From Helopsaltes ochotensis (Eukaryota > Chordata > Aves > Passeriformes > Locustellidae), in NCBI GenBank assembly GCA_013400155.1, contig VXBM01000007.1:2256861-2320860 (forward strand): DNA of 64,000 bases. The letters run 5' to 3'. Positions 36,801 to 50,455 of the stretch are shown one piece after another. The translations under genes and the position numbers were made by a program. How positions within the stretch are numbered: the stretch's first letter is position 1; each line of letters starts with the position of its first letter. The notes beneath the pieces were generated by a model, which had not been told where the DNA came from, did no database searches, and saw nothing but the letters and a program-made list of their open reading frames with translations.

Positions 36801-38084
36801 TGTACCAAACAAAGGCAGGGCCCTGCCATGTATGGTGGTGGGCATTCTGAGCATCCCAACCTCGACCAGAGCAGTCTGTCACCTTGCTGAAGTCAGTCAT
36901 TGCACATGTCCTTGTGCAAGAGGCTTGTAGCTGACTTCCAGATAACCTTGAAGATACTGGGCAAGAATTCACTGGCTGGCTGATTTATGTTTCAGTATAG
37001 TAGATATTCTGTTCTCCGCAAACAAACATCTGAATCTGAATTTCTTTGTCTTCCCTTTCTCTTCTCCATTTGGAATTTTATTTTTCAGCTCAGAACACAT
37101 GCACTAGAAGCCAAAGAAATCTCTTTTATCAGGTTAATATTTTCATCCTGGTCCCCGTTCACATCCATGTAGGGTGCTTTGGGCTCCTCTGCTCTGTACC
37201 CATTTGTCACTCTTTTCAAAGGGAAGAAGGAAACTGTTGGTATGGGTGCAGAACTTGGAAGAGATCTGTGCCAAATAAGAGCGAGAATGCAGCTGCACAA
37301 GACTCAGCATACTTCTCACAGACAAAATGCAGTGAAGGAAAAGATGACACTTTAAGCTAAATGAGAGATCATTATACAACACTCTTTCCATTCTGCTCCT
37401 TCTGGGGAGGAATATATACATGTGACAGCAGCACTCAGGACATGAAGAGCTACTTTGAAAGTTGATGCGTTTCCCAGTGTTTGAAATGAAGATGGAAAGT
37501 AGAGAGTGAGAGAATTGGCTGTCCCTGCAGAGGTGCCCCCCAGCCACAATAATGTTTGTGAAGCTTTCATGCTTTTCTATCCTTAACAAGAAAACGGTCT
37601 AGACTGGTCCAAAGCAAATGCAGTTTGTAGGAAGCATTTCAGACTGATGTTCTTCCCTGAGGAGGGAGTTTTCCAGGGGCCTGGCAGAGCCAAATGGCTG
37701 CATGAACAGCTCAAGCTACAGCAAGGAGATTCAAGCAGGGCTACACAAACTTGTCCATATTCTCTTGTACTGTGCTGAATTGAGAAGGCATGTAAAGGAG
37801 AACTGAAAACCTTAAGGCAAAGGACTGCTCTGTGGGCTGCTAGGCCACACATGCAGGTGTGTGTAGGTAAATGACAGTCGAGGGAGTTACACAGGCAGCT
37901 GGGTTCTTTACACTCAGCCTCATGTTCTCAGAGGGTTTTGCTCACTGCACTTCCTTGTGAAATACAGCAGTAAAAGCCTGTGACCAGAGGGAAGGTGGTA
38001 AGCCAGTGGTAGCTCTACATTAAAACAGCAGCACGCAAACTCAGTGACCTCTTCCTGAGTGGTAACCTTGAGTGAGAGCTAATT
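33891..38084. other. Pseudogene interval with an LTR, no other exon seen
   Basis: AT-rich sequence holding the solo LTR at 35.55-36.26 kb. The dynein codons for YQFSLKAF to KLTF, expected between remnants 3 and 4, were not found. The 214-codon minus-strand frame at 35701-36345 is antisense to the LTR and therefore not a gene. Confidence 0.5.
35553..36260 (+). mobile_element. Solo LTR of an avian ERVL-type endogenous retrovirus
   Basis: From TGTGCTAGTTTTGCCTGGGG through GGGCTGTGTTCTGG, AACAGTGTTGATAATTC, CTGAGCAGTGCTCACACAGA, GTCAAGGCCTTTTCTGCT, CCACCAGCGATGAGATTG, GGTGCACAAAAAGTTG, TGACCAAAGGGATGTTCC and CATATGGCATCATGCTCTC to a CTGTATAAAC TATA-like box near 35.84 kb, the sequence follows a very common bird LTR family in sense orientation. 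Downstream of about 35.99 kb the match is poorer, although pyrimidine-rich U5-like sequence (36.17-36.24 kb) remains. No internal gag, pol or env region is seen on either side, so this is a solo LTR. Both ends are approximate. Confidence 0.8.
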
Positions 38085-38207
38085 CATTGGTTTGATTTTA
38101 TTCAGCTTGTCCATGAGAAAATAGAGCACAGCAGCATTGGCTGCAACTGGCCAAAAGTGCTTGTGAGCCTCAGTGATCTTTATAGTGTTTGTTTCAGCTT
38201 CCAGGTT
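38085..38207 (-). pseudogene. Dynein remnant 3: segment after AAA5, open but without a canonical donor
   Basis: An acceptor-like ATCTTTAAG precedes 41 open codons ending TEAHKHFWPVAANAAVLYF then LMDKLNKIKPM. This matches the dynein pattern INEARE.YRP.AARAS.LYF...DL.KI.PMYQFSLKAF. Right after the ATG of KPM the sequence reads AATTAG instead of either YQFSL codons or a GT donor, so the exon runs into a stop with no usable splice site. Conserved arginines of the REHYRPAAARA motif are also lost (HFWPVAANA). Confidence 0.85.
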
Positions 38208-40004
38208 CTTAAAGATGTTGGTGATGTTATGATGTGCAATTACACTCAAAGGTCTTCTGTTTGGCAAAAAATGTACTGACATGAGGCAAAAGAATATAAA
38301 TTACTCTAAGAGTTTATTGTTAGTACAATTAATGTTTTAAACAGTCTAATAGTCAAAATTACTTAATAAATATAGGAAGACCTCATTAAACATAGAGTTA
38401 AAATTGCTACATTAAAGATGCCCTCTTCTCTGGTGTTGTGCTTACTCCCCCAGTTCTCCTTTGAGTCTTAAGACTGGTATTCCTCAAAAGGAATGGGGGA
38501 ATATTATGATGAGTTATCACCAGGATTCATATGTTGCTCATGGGAGAGGGATGTCTTTCTTCTCAACCTGGTGTCTGCTTGGTTTCAGTTTTATATGTTT
38601 TCTCAACACTATCATCTAACTATGATTAAATGGCTGATTTGTATCAAATGTGTCTACACTCTTCCCAACAGCTGACTCTAGAATTGTAGGCAGTTCAGTT
38701 CACAATGAATAACCATTTGTTATTACCCTAAACTAGAGTTAAACAAATCTAGTCAAGATTGCCTCACAGCTGGACAATTGCTGTCACAGCTAAACCAAGT
38801 TAAAATCTATCTAGGCCCAGAAAAACCCAGAACATTGCTGAGTCCCTACACTGTCACCTCAATACAAACCCTGTTGCTTTTTATTAATAATGGAAAAATC
38901 ACATTTATTGGGCTATAAAGTCACTTTGAATAGTCTGTGAAATGCAGAGCTAGGATTTTCAAACCCTGCTATGACTGCAAAGTCATGACTGAGCAGCAGA
39001 TCTGCTCAGAAACATTCACACTTTCCTAACTTCTCTTGAATTAGAGTAATTCAAAGTCTGATTGACTTGTATTTCTTCATTACCATCAGGAGGCCAGCTA
39101 ACAAAAGTATTTGATTTTCATTGCCAATATAATTTGCCCAATCAGCAGGAATACTGTGATTATTAAACTGAGAGCTATAGTTTGTAGTGCTAAGTTAAAA
39201 ATTCTTGTAGCTGCAGGAGACTGTAGTGTAACCTGATAAAGGTATAGGATAATTAAGAAGCATGCTTGAATCTAAGATACAGACACACAGACATGCTCTA
39301 GCAGGCAGGTTTTACACGAGGTAATTCACAACAATTTCTGAAGTTGAGTCTCTACACAAACACAACTAGATTCATATATATGATTTGAGATTGATTAGAA
39401 ACAGAATGAGAGATATCATAGTCATACCTGTTTAACTTTTGAGCTAAGTAATCATCTGAAGACTGGAAACTAGTATCTTCCCATCTCGATTAAATATTTC
39501 AATGCTGTTTGTCAGCATGCTTCTGAAAAGACTCACTGAATATTCCATTTTCTTTGGCAGACTGTGTTCACAGATGCACATCTTTAATAACAGAAACACT
39601 TGTTACACATTTCCAAAATTATCTGATCAGCTTCCCACAAACAAGAACTTTTCCATCAATTTGATACATGGCTACGTATTTTACATATATGCAGTTTTCA
39701 CCATGTACAAAATTCAAGATGCTTTAAAATACCTCCCATACAATTGTACATAAATTGTACATGTATTTTAAAAATGTGATTTTTCAATCGCAAAAAATTA
39801 TATGTACCCTGTTGATCCATCTTTTCTTTTGTTTTGAAAGCACTCAGAGTTTCAACTGTACTTATAAATATATGTGTATATATATTAATGTTGCAAGTGT
39901 AGATGTTAATATCTAGGTGATCTGTTAAATGGGATTACTGTGCAGAAGAGGACATACAGACCTCGTCATCTGGAGATGAGGGAGTCACAGCCTTCCAAGG
40001 GTCC

Positions 40005-40285
40005 TCTGCCAATGTTTCACCACCTTCATGGTAAATCCGTGGAATTTTCCTAATCCCTGTTTAGACTTTGTCTTAGTCTGACTTCTGTGGGTTGCCTCCT
40101 TCCTGTCCTTGTGCACATCTAAGAAAAAATGGTCTCTTGTCTACTTTGTAGCCTCTTGTGAAATATTTCCAGGCAGCAGTAGACTCCCCTGCTTTCTTGG
40201 CCTTTTCAAGGCTGAAGAGCCACAGTGCCCTCAGCCTCTCCTCACGGGTTTCCTGCTATAGCCTCCACTGGAGTAGGTTGTCTTT
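40005..40285 (-). mobile_element. CR1 LINE 3'-end fragment (antisense to +)
   Basis: The plus strand reads TTTCACCACCTTCATGGTAA, CCTAATCCCTGTTTAGACTT, CTTGTAGCC-type spacing, ACTCCCCTGCTTTC, CTTTTCAAGGCTGAAGAGCC, CCCTCAGCCTCTCCTCACGG. It follows the complement of the CR1 3' region, whose sense form contains 'gaggagaggctgaggga...ttcagcctggagaag' and 'ttcacc(g)tgagggtg'. It is 5'-truncated, as usual for CR1, and well diverged. Confidence 0.85.
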
Positions 40286-40561
40286 CTTGTACTGTAGGAG
40301 ATGCAGTAATTAAATTTAAATTTGTAACATCTATTTTTTTGTTCATTCGTTTACTGACAGTGTAACACCCTTAACATCTTCTTTTTGAGTTTTGTCCTGT
40401 TTGGTTTAGTTGGGTGTGCTTCTACCTCAGCTGCCAGTTTTGTTCTCAGAAGTCCGAATTTCTCCTTGCACTGCCAGTTCTTCAGCTACCTCCCTTGCCA
40501 CTAACCAGACAACCTATGTTTCAGCACATTACAGGCCTTCCAAGTGAAACCTCACCACCCA

Positions 40562-40648
40562 CCCCCCCCCTTCCTTTCCTTCCTTTCCTTCCTTTCCTTC
40601 CTTTCCTTCCTTTCCTTCCTTTCCTTCCTTTCCTTCCTTTCCTTTCTT
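40562..40648. repeat. Nine-base pyrimidine tandem repeat (TTCCTTTCC)n
   Basis: A C-run is followed by about eight copies of TTCCTTTCC, all pyrimidine on the plus strand. Because the unit is a multiple of three, all frames stay open and produce FLPFLP or RKERKE repeats; these are not genes. Mirror-symmetric homopyrimidine tracts can form triplex (H-DNA). Confidence 0.95.
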
Positions 40649-43600
40649 TTCCATTTGCAAAATCTTGTTCTATTTTCTGAATATGTCTGCAAGAAGCTGG
40701 AAACCAAGGATATGGTTCCCTCTGAGGAGCTGGTTAACACACTGCCCGTGGACCAGCAAGTTTAGGACAGAGAACATCTAGAGGAGAAGATACAGGATTT
40801 TAAAATGACAAGAGTAGGAAAGCTTCTCTGAGTTTGACTCCGTAAAATTTCTGACAGCAGTTGGCTCTGCCATGCTGCTGTATGGAGTGCTTCTGAGTTT
40901 CATCTTCAAGTCACTGAGAACAGAGGATACTCGGGACTTAGCAGAAATTATTCTCCCTTTTTAAGGACCAAGCTCTTGAAGAACCCCCATTGTTAGGAAT
41001 ATGACCTCTTCAGGTACTTAAAATTACTTAATTAGCATTATAAACATTAGAAAGAACAAGATCATTCTAGCAAAGGTAATAGAGCCGTAATTGCAGGTGT
41101 TACAGAATTTAGTACAAAAGATGGGTGTTCCCAATATTTGTTTTAAAGTGTTTTAAAAGGCTTTATAAAGAAGGGAAGCAAGCAAGCTATCAGATAGTGG
41201 GTTTTTTTCGTCTCCATGTTTTTGTGAACTAAGATTAGATAGAACACATAACAAGCATTTTCCTATTAAATTTGCCCATGACAAACAGCACAGCTGCATG
41301 TAGTGTGCAAGAACATCTGTAGAATCATGACACACGCAGAATTCTCCCACGCTGAGCGCGTGACACTATACTGAAAACAATTCAGTTGTGGAAGCAATAT
41401 AAATACATTTTATATAATCTTTCTCCACCTTCTCCTCCCCCGTATCTTTTGAATCATGTTAACTACAGGATTTTACTGATTCTTCCCAATATCAGTAAAA
41501 AAGTATAAAAGTGACTAAGCATTTCAGAATTGTGCTCTTCTTTCATTAGTGGCTAGGATGCAGACATTTCTTATCTGAAGAAAAGAAAAAGGAAAGAATG
41601 ATCAGAAATGCACTAGACAGACACCAGAGCTTACTCCAAATGGAACTTGACATGGTTTGCAGATGCAATTTAACTCTTGAGAAATCAAAGGGTGATTTTC
41701 TGTGTCAGCATCTCGTGTGGTTGTTCGGTTCAAAGTGAAGTTGGAATGCTGCCAGTCTTTACTTCACCCATGTAAATGGCGGCACAAAGTACTGTGATAC
41801 CTGATATCACAAAGTGCTATTGAAAGGCAGGTCTAAAATCTAGAGATTTCCAAAGTAAGGGGAATCTCTTTGCCTGGGATTTTGTGAGCTCCCATAGTTT
41901 ATCGTTCAAATGCAGCTATGGTAGAACTTGGTAGGTGACCCTTTAAGCTCCATATGGTCATAAAGAAGGACTGTGCCTTTTTCAAAATCCTTGAAGGCTT
42001 TTCTCGAAAATTATTTTAACAAAATATTTGCTTCCTTCTAAATATTCTATTGTTTGCTCTCTGAAATAGTTTTTCTGCAATCTTTAGATTTTAGAAGAAA
42101 GAAATTTTATAACTGCAGTTCAAACACTGATTTTTGTAATGTCTGAGGTTGTCTAAATTTAGACTATGTGATGATAATACCATGACAAGGCAAACAGATG
42201 CATGTTATGAACACCTGGATCATCATCAACTTGTTTCTTTGAAAGATCTTGCTTTCAGTCATTAGAACAGCTCAGGACTGGTAACTATATGAAGTTCAAA
42301 GATAATTTCCAAACTTTTTATGCAGACTGCAAGGCAAACATGAAGCTACAAGAGCCGTCTTGGTCATAATTTTCAACTCCTTGACCATTAAATTCCTGCA
42401 ACCCAGCTGCAAAAACACTACCCTTATGACATATTCCCATAAGGATTTTATTGATGGGATACATTTTTGGTTTACTTGCTGATACTCTTCATTTATGTCC
42501 TTTGAACTCTTGCTTCACGCATCACCTGAAAAAACCTTGTTTTCCTATTTCAGAGAAACATACTGTACATAAATGAGAAGGGTTTTAAAGCACTCTGATG
42601 ACTGGAAAGATATGCAAGTACAACTGATATCCCCTGATGACATTTGCTTACTTGTATGAATATATTTATCTCTTAATTAAATTATATATGGTTCCTCATT
42701 TGATGACTTTCAACATCCACTTTGTGGTTTGTGTGTCCAGTAACTGCTTGCACAAGATACACAGGCATGTGCATCAGCATAGCAGAAGGGAACAGCATAC
42801 ATCCTGCAGAGGGGGAAAATGCCTTCATTAACTTTTCAGTATCCACAACTTTCACATGGAGAGGTGCACATCCAGTGAGCAGATGTAACTGCAGTCAGCT
42901 GGCCACTCCAAGCTGGAAATGAGTGTCTGAGCATCCTGCTCACTAATCCTTCCACTGCAGTGCCTGTGTTCTGGCTGGTCTCTTGGGGGAGTGCTTCGAC
43001 AGCTCCTTGTAATCCTGGGCTCCAGTTAGTAATGTAAACAGTGGCACAATTTTTAACAAGTTAGCACCAAAAGGAGTTGTGGAAAAATGTACCAAGAAAT
43101 CTTCATTTATATGGTAAATATAAAATGGAGCACCCTCTTGCAGATTTTAAATAAATTAAAAGAGTTTCGTGGTAATTTAAAAAGTTTTATTTTCCTCATG
43201 ATGGAGATGTAGTGATTCTTGGAGGGAAAACACATATACATGGATATATTCACTGTGGATAAATGAATTGAAAAATAAAAATTATGAAATGAATACAGCT
43301 AGTTTGGTTTAGACCCAAAGGAGCCAAATTCAGCATCAAAATGATTAATACTATAGCTGATTTCTTCTTGTATTTTCGCTGCTTTGTCTTGTTTACAGCT
43401 TCTCAGCCAGAAGAATATCCCGAAGCAAATAACTGTCAGAAGCCTAAAAAGGTATCCATAATTCATCCTAAAGCACTGTCAACCTAATTTTAAGTTCAAG
43501 CTGAAGTGGTAAGTTTGCAAATCCATAAATCAAGCCATATGAAATAAAGGAAATACATACCTGTGTTTAAAATATTCTGGTTTCCTACTTCGTTGTAAGC

Positions 43601-44618
43601 ATAGTTTTTATTCATTGAAACTTCAGTTACTAGGAAGGGAAGAAAGAAACAAAATTATGAACAGTATTCTGTACAACTGTACACATCTGTTTTGTGATTC
43701 CAGAGCCGTCTCTTGGGCTATAGAGCAGTTTTGCAAGACTTATAATAGCAGAAATTAATTTAGATTGTGTATTCCTGTGAGCATTTTGAGGAGCTCCTGT
43801 ATGTCTGTGAATTAGGCTGGGCCTGTTCAGGCCTGTAAAAGGCACAGTGTACTCTGAGGTCTCCTGCATTTGCAGGTGCTGTTGTGGGGCCCTGTGCAGG
43901 TGTGCAGACACTCACGAAATGTCCTCAATTGCCAAATGTTTCCAAACTGACCTCACACATCTTGAGTAACGGTGAAGCTGATTCAAGTTCTTTAGCTGTA
44001 AGAGACACATTAGAGAGCAGGCATGGAAGCCTTCCTGAGGTGTGGAGAATCACTGAAAATCTGGTGAAACTTGTGTCCCTGAGTGCAAGAACAGCAGCCT
44101 GGCAGCAAGTGTGAGAGTGGCCTTGTTTGGCTCTTCTGCACACTGGGGGAAATGGTGCAGAATTCCTTGTCCCAGGACTCAGTTTATTGCCACAGAAGGA
44201 GCGAAGCCCCAGTGTGTGTTCTGGCTCAGAACTGCCATCAGCAGCTACTGAATAGCAGCCACGTTCTGAATCTCAACACACCATGAAAATCCTCCTTTAA
44301 TCAAATGGTCCCAGGGGAGCAAGAAATTCAAGATGCACTTCCAGCCTGGGCTGGTGCACACCACTAGGTCAATACTTGGCATAAAGAGCTTTCTGCTTGT
44401 CGGTGCAGTGGGGGGGTCAGGGGACACTCACAGTTAGCAAAACCAACAGGCAGCAAGAAGTAACATGACAACACAAGGGCAGCAAGAAAAAAGAGTCCCA
44501 CTACAGGACCGAGTGGCTGGATTAGAAAGCATTTTATTTCTCAGCTTGAGCTGTTTAATTAAGGAATTTCATAGTAATTTTGACTAAGCTTAATGAGTAA
44601 CAAATTTGGCGCTCTGGC

Positions 44619-44681
44619 GCACTGAATTCTGTCATGCAGTGTAAATAAACTGCAGAGCTCAGAGCTGGAGGAATTCAGTGC
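44619..44681. repeat. 11-bp perfect inverted repeat with 41-bp loop
   Basis: GCACTGAATTC at 44619-44629 and GAATTCAGTGC at 44671-44681 are exact reverse complements. The loop holds GTCATGCAGTGTAAATAAACT. Function unknown; could be a decayed palindromic element. Confidence 0.6.
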
Positions 44682-47600
44682 CTTAACAGCACTTTCTCTC
44701 CAGCCTGTTCTGTAGGTAAGTGCTGTCCTGTGGCAACCATTTTGGGGTCAAGTGATTTAGAGAGCTTAGACAAGGCTGGGGTTCAAGATCCCTGTATTCA
44801 GACACAATCCTGAGTAGCAGAGACTGTGAGGAAATATTTTCTGACATTTACTAGAGGGGCAGGGGAGGGAAGGGAGGACTCAACTCTAGGAGAGATAGTA
44901 GGTGCAGCTAAACTAGAAGGAGGGGAAGGGCTCAGGAGTATAATGAGGAGGTGGGGGAAATGACACTGGAATAAAAGGGCGAGTATATGAGATACACGCT
45001 CATCCTGGCCTTCCTCTGTTGGAACCACTCCCTCCAAGGGTGGGTATAAGACTTGAATATAGGGGATGGATGTCAAAATATTTCCATAAGGAATATAGTG
45101 CAATAAATCAGAGAAAAAGGGCTGAATGGAGGCAAGGAGCAAACGATAGGAGAATTATTTTAGTTCTAAGTGAATGATTATGTCTCCTGAGTGATTACAT
45201 ATCAGGATGGTGGTGTGTTGGGGAAGATTGTTCAGCTAGATAGGAAGGAGTGCTCAAATTGCAGTCATTGAACTGTAGTTCATGCAAGGGTGCAAATAAG
45301 ATAAGAAAAACAGACAAGTAAAAATCCAGCTGGAGTCAACGCATCTTGGGCACTGCAATCCTTTTGAGTTAATGTAACTATCATACAGGTGTAGGAAGAG
45401 TTTTCAGAGGAAGCTACTTTGAATACTTGTTGAACACAATCAGAGAGAGAGCTGATAAAGAAAATAGACTGTTAAAAATACTCTGAACAGAACTTGCAAT
45501 AACTTCTTCCAAGTTTTTGTCAGAACAGGACCACCAGCAAGAAATACCTTCAGTATGACGCACACCTATGGAGTTATCCCAGTACGGGGATGGTGAAAGA
45601 CAAGAGATACGATGCCACTATATGGTATCCCATTCATTTTACTGCGATGAATGGAAAGTAGGAAAGGGCTTGAGCAGAGTTGGTAGGATTGCTGGGGCAT
45701 TAACACCTTGGGCAACATCAGACATTCATAAGAGTGTTGCCACGTTTCCTTCATAGCTCTGCATCAGTTTTACTCTCCCTAGCACTTGTCCCTTTTTGAT
45801 TCAAATAGATCATTTTATATATTGAAACAGATGTGACTTTTATCCAGTTTTTCCCCAGTGCTGAGGTTTGATCTTATGCCAATGATGACTGTAAATATAA
45901 CACTGGGGACTTTTTATGTGGCCATATTATTGCCAGGCACTGTTGTCACTTTTCTATTTAGCAGTTCTTGTAGCATCCATCCACTCAGTGACTGGATCAA
46001 GACCTTTTGTTCCTGGAATAGGGACCTGGAATAATAAAGGTTAAGTTTTAAATTTCTACTTACAGAAGCTAGTATGTCTCAGAATTCACTCACTTGGGTT
46101 TTTTTTTTTTTTTTTTAAAAAAAGCAGCATCACTGGGAAAAATCTATTTGTCCTCACTTCACCCAAAATTCAAGGTTTCCTGCACTGAATCCAACAGTCC
46201 TTTGGCCTCCAAGAGGTTACAGGGAACTTAGTAGTGGGGAAATTCTGAACTCATCTTTGCTCCATGTGGAGCAAAGTCAGCAATTACTATGCAAACCATT
46301 GCCAGTTATTCTTTTAGATGTTTAAAATTACAGGTATATTGCTTTATTTATATGCTTGTATTTTATCTCCAGGTGTTTTATGAGAACTTGGAGCTGCATG
46401 TCACAATACCTTTTTTCCGTGGGTTAAGAGAGACTGTTCTAACACTCCCAGCTTCTGCTACCCAGGTACCTTCTGCTGAAGAAATGCTTTGTTATCGTGG
46501 AGGGTCAGTCACACAGTGCTGGTCGGATTATGTGCTGCCTGTTATGTCCACAAGTATTTGGGAATATAGCAAGGAGAAGAGAATAAGAAAGCTTTAGTGG
46601 TTTTCTGTCCCTGACAGTCAGTGTATTAAGTTGGAAGAAACTGGAAAACCCCTGAGTTATTTTGCTCAGCAGTCCAGCGTTCAGGGAGACCCAGAGCATA
46701 GGGACAGTTGCTGCCACTGCACACCATTCCCTCCTTCCCCAGACTGGCTTTCTGGCCAAAGTTAATGATTCATACGATTCTGCACTGATTTCACTGTGAG
46801 CTTCCACATTTGCATAAGTAAAAGCTTCTGCAGCTTCTGTAGGGAGATTCTTAGTGAAATTGCAGCACAAAACATTGATATTATGTAATTATGGTAGTTC
46901 ATCTTAACTTAAATGAAATTGTTACTTTAAACTTGCTCTAAGTGGCTCACAATGTAACTTTTGTATGACACACCTACAAAACAAATGAGTTAATCACAAT
47001 ATGTGTAATTTTTAATTTTTCTCTTTCATTTTTCTTTCAGTCATTCTCTCTTTGTAATTAGCATGAAGACTACCCTTCAGTCAAAACTAGCCACCTGGAA
47101 AGTTTCAGCTTGTAATATGCAGCTTTTTTTGTGAATTATGAATGTGCAAAAAAGAGACCTTTCTCCTTACACCCACTTCCTTGCATAATTCAAATATGAA
47201 TGAATGAATTTTATTCAGGCTTGCAAAAAAAAAAAATCATATTTCAGCTGATAACAAGCCTGAAAATTTTTACATGTAAGGGATTTTTTTAAGAAGAATA
47301 TTCTGAGCATGGGAGAACAGCAGGTTAAGACAGAAGTCTCAGTGCAGTCTTAACTATAACAGTTGCTATCAAGCAAATACTATATCCAAGCACTAAATCT
47401 TGCTTTGTGCTGCCCTGGTGCACAGTAGCAGGGACAGAGTAGAATAATAAAAACTGGTCCCCTTATGCAAACAGCAGGGCACAGCACTTGACAGAATACA
47501 AGAAGAAGGTGAGCCTGCCTACTGTTCTGGCTTTGCTAACCATATTCCCAAAGGCTGTGGGTTAGTTGTCACCTCTAGCTCCAGTCAGATAGCAAAAGGT

Positions 47601-49851
47601 ACTTCAAATACTAGCAAAGGGAATGTTTTGGTCCTTCCCAAAATATTTTACCAATTCCTGTTCTATTACATAAACTATTTGAAGGAATTTGTATAAACAA
47701 CATCATGGTTTAACAAACCAAAAAGGGAAGGGAATCACTGAAAGGTATTTTTCTGATTAACTGTGTATTTTAAAAATATGTATTTGTGAAGAAGGTATTA
47801 TCTGCTCAAAGCAGAACAAGATTTGGGCTCATGCCACTTCCACTTTGAAAATAAACTATCACAGTGAAAAAAAGTTGCCATCTAGAACATTTCTGCATCA
47901 TATTTTCTCTTGTTCCTAATAATGCTTTGGTTATTAGTTCAGCTCTCCTTTACTACTCAAAAAACAGGACTAAAACTTTCATTCATTTACTCTGTGTTTG
48001 TTAAAAAAAAAATGCCCATTACAGTGGCTAAACAGTAGTGAATACTAAAGCATTACCTTGCAGATTCAGAGATACACATCGATTAGAGGATCAACAGACA
48101 GGATTTGCAAGTGGTGAGCCTTCCAGTCAGACGTGAGTTGACTGTTGCAAGTTGAGTTTGGCAGCAAGTGACCAAAATTGAGTTGTCAGCATCCTCCTGC
48201 ATAGTGGGAGAAGTTTTTGCTTTCTCGTGCAGATGTAAGAGTTTCTGTGGGAAAACAGAACATAATCATGATTCTGAATGTCTCTGTGGATTGGTAATGT
48301 CTCTAATACATAGATCACTTGTGCAAATTCAGTCCCAGCTGGATGGGAAATTATTGAAAATGGTTGTTGTTTGATTGATATAAAATGAGTTGTCAGCTTG
48401 ATTCAATGCCTTCAGGGCAGATGTCCACAGCATAATTGGCACCTGTCAGAAGCAAAGAATTCCTTGGTACAGAGTAACAACTACTCGTGCAATCACCCAA
48501 AACAGTCCTTGCATGCCAGGGCTCACAGAAGAAGGCAGGAAAAAAAAATAACTTCTGGGCAGGATCTTTTATGCCATAAAGTCAATAAGAGATTTGACGT
48601 GATGCTTGGTGCAAGCTTTTCCCTGGGATCCTGGCTAGACACGATCAGCTTTTCTGCTGTTTGGTCAACACTTTCCCTAAGAATTAGAAGACAACTCACA
48701 TATTTGGTTACTTATTATTATTGTCATGGTAAAGGTGTGTTTATAAAGACTAGATCGTAAAGAAACGTTTACATGTTTGCTTATTATAAAAAATGCTGTG
48801 AATAATTTTATTTTTATATTTATTGAGAAATTCTTCTCACAACAATACAACAAGAGAAATAAGAGAGCAAAAAATAAGGCGAAGAATCAGCCAAGACTGA
48901 CAGTACAGCAGTGTCAGTATTACACTGTTTGCTAATAGTGAACAGTGTCCTATTGTTTACTACAGAGTAGATTAAAACGGATTTTTTCCTATAAGTCACT
49001 AAATAGCTGTCATATGGTTATTACTGCCTTTGACCAAGTGTGGTACAGCTAACAACAGGAATGAATTCTATTTCCCATTACCAATCTGTCGAGCTGGCCA
49101 CCTTCTTCATGGGGCTGGTGCTTTGGGAGGTACTAGCTGAAGGACTTTCCATTAAAACTCATTTTACTGTCTTCATCTAGCGCATGGCTCAACTTTCCTT
49201 CTTTCCTTTCATCTCTGTTTCCTCCTTTAGATTATTTTTCATTATGCCTCCCCCCCAGCATACCCACACTTTCCCTTTCATCTCTCTACGTATGCTATTC
49301 CAGCACTTGTCAGGCCCAGCAGGAGGCACATGGGAGAACCAAACAATATGATGCGTTAGGTGGAAGAAAATATTAGAACAATCATTTATTGTCACACTCT
49401 AAAGAGGTCTGCTATGTTATTTATTTTATTATTCTGTATTAGCTACATGGTTTAGTTTTACAGGCATTATTAATCACTAAAATACATTACACTTTCAGCC
49501 AGGACGTTAACATTTTAAATGCATTCATCTTGCTTCTTTAAACAGAAACAATGGGTCCTCTGCACTGCCCTCCCTCCCCTTCAGTCAATAAATCCTTTCT
49601 ATTGATTCAGGAAATAACTCTTAAACCCTGTTTTATATTTTAAGTTCCACTAGCTACACTCAGCCATATAATTTTGCTCAATAACAAAAGGATATTCTAT
49701 TTTTGCTGTTTACTGTGTGTTTGGTTATCAAACTCAGCTTGAAAGTATTGGATAGGAGAGGACAAAACCTATAAAGCAGTGAGCCACCATGAGATATTTC
49801 CTAGATGAATGTTGCAATAAAATAAAAAATGAATGTTGCAATCTGTAAAAA

Positions 49852-49873
49852 GTGTGTGTGTGTGTGTGTGTGT
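49852..49873. repeat. (GT)11 microsatellite
   Basis: Uninterrupted GT dinucleotides. Just upstream, GAATGTTGCAAT occurs twice about 22 bases apart, indicating local slippage. Confidence 0.95.
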
Positions 49874-50455
49874 ACAAAAAGCAGTCTCATCAGTAGATGA
49901 ATGATAAATGAAAAAATCCATCAGTGAGTATGGATTCCCTTGAGCCTGCCTGGATCAACAGACGATATGGATTTCTGATAATTCATGGCTTTGCCATTAT
50001 TTATTCTCTCCTGAAATACCCACTGCAAATCTCAGAAAGATAATTAGAGAATTATCATATTGCTAAACTAAGTAGTGCAAATTGTATTAGATTCTGTGTA
50101 TCCCAATCCTGGGCAGAATCATTAGTGTTGTTTAATTGTTACAAATATAGTCATCGCATTTTAATAAATTGCCTTTATTGTCAATATCCACAATCGACTA
50201 CTTCCCTTAATGTTCATGGATAGGTTAGTTACCAGGTAATCTTACAGTTAGGATATACCACAATGAAGCAAAAATATAAGAAAATGCAAAGGTCAAAACC
50301 ATGTTTCTATTATGAAAAAAATTAATAATAATGACATAATTTTTTCAGCTCATCAGGTTCTTTGCTAAGTGCCTCTGTTATTGCCAGATCAGTAGTGTAT
50401 AACAAAGAAGTGCTTTCTGTAGGCTGCTTCATTAGCCTGCCCTGTAGGACCTCAC

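Larger units (their letters stand above)
38208..50455. other. Long pseudogene interval where AAA5 exons are missing
   Basis: About 12 kb between remnants 3 and 2. It should have carried the AAA5 exons (GDVLL..FVSYLGPFTK, WNNEGLPSDRMS, CERWPL, NLEE..DPVL, HTKLANPHY). None was convincingly found on the minus strand. It contains the CR1 fragment, the nine-base pyrimidine repeat, a (GT)11 tract and an 11-bp inverted repeat near 44.65 kb. All other ORFs here look like chance. Confidence 0.5.

Noticed and set aside
39060..39160. Minus-strand ILLLAGLL..MKKYKS, reminiscent of AAA5 DVLL..FVSYLGPFTKKYR
   Set aside because: Only a few residues match and the flanks show no further AAA5 similarity.
40414..40765. 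ORFs with PFLPFLP or RKERKE repeats
   Set aside because: Products of the nine-base microsatellite.
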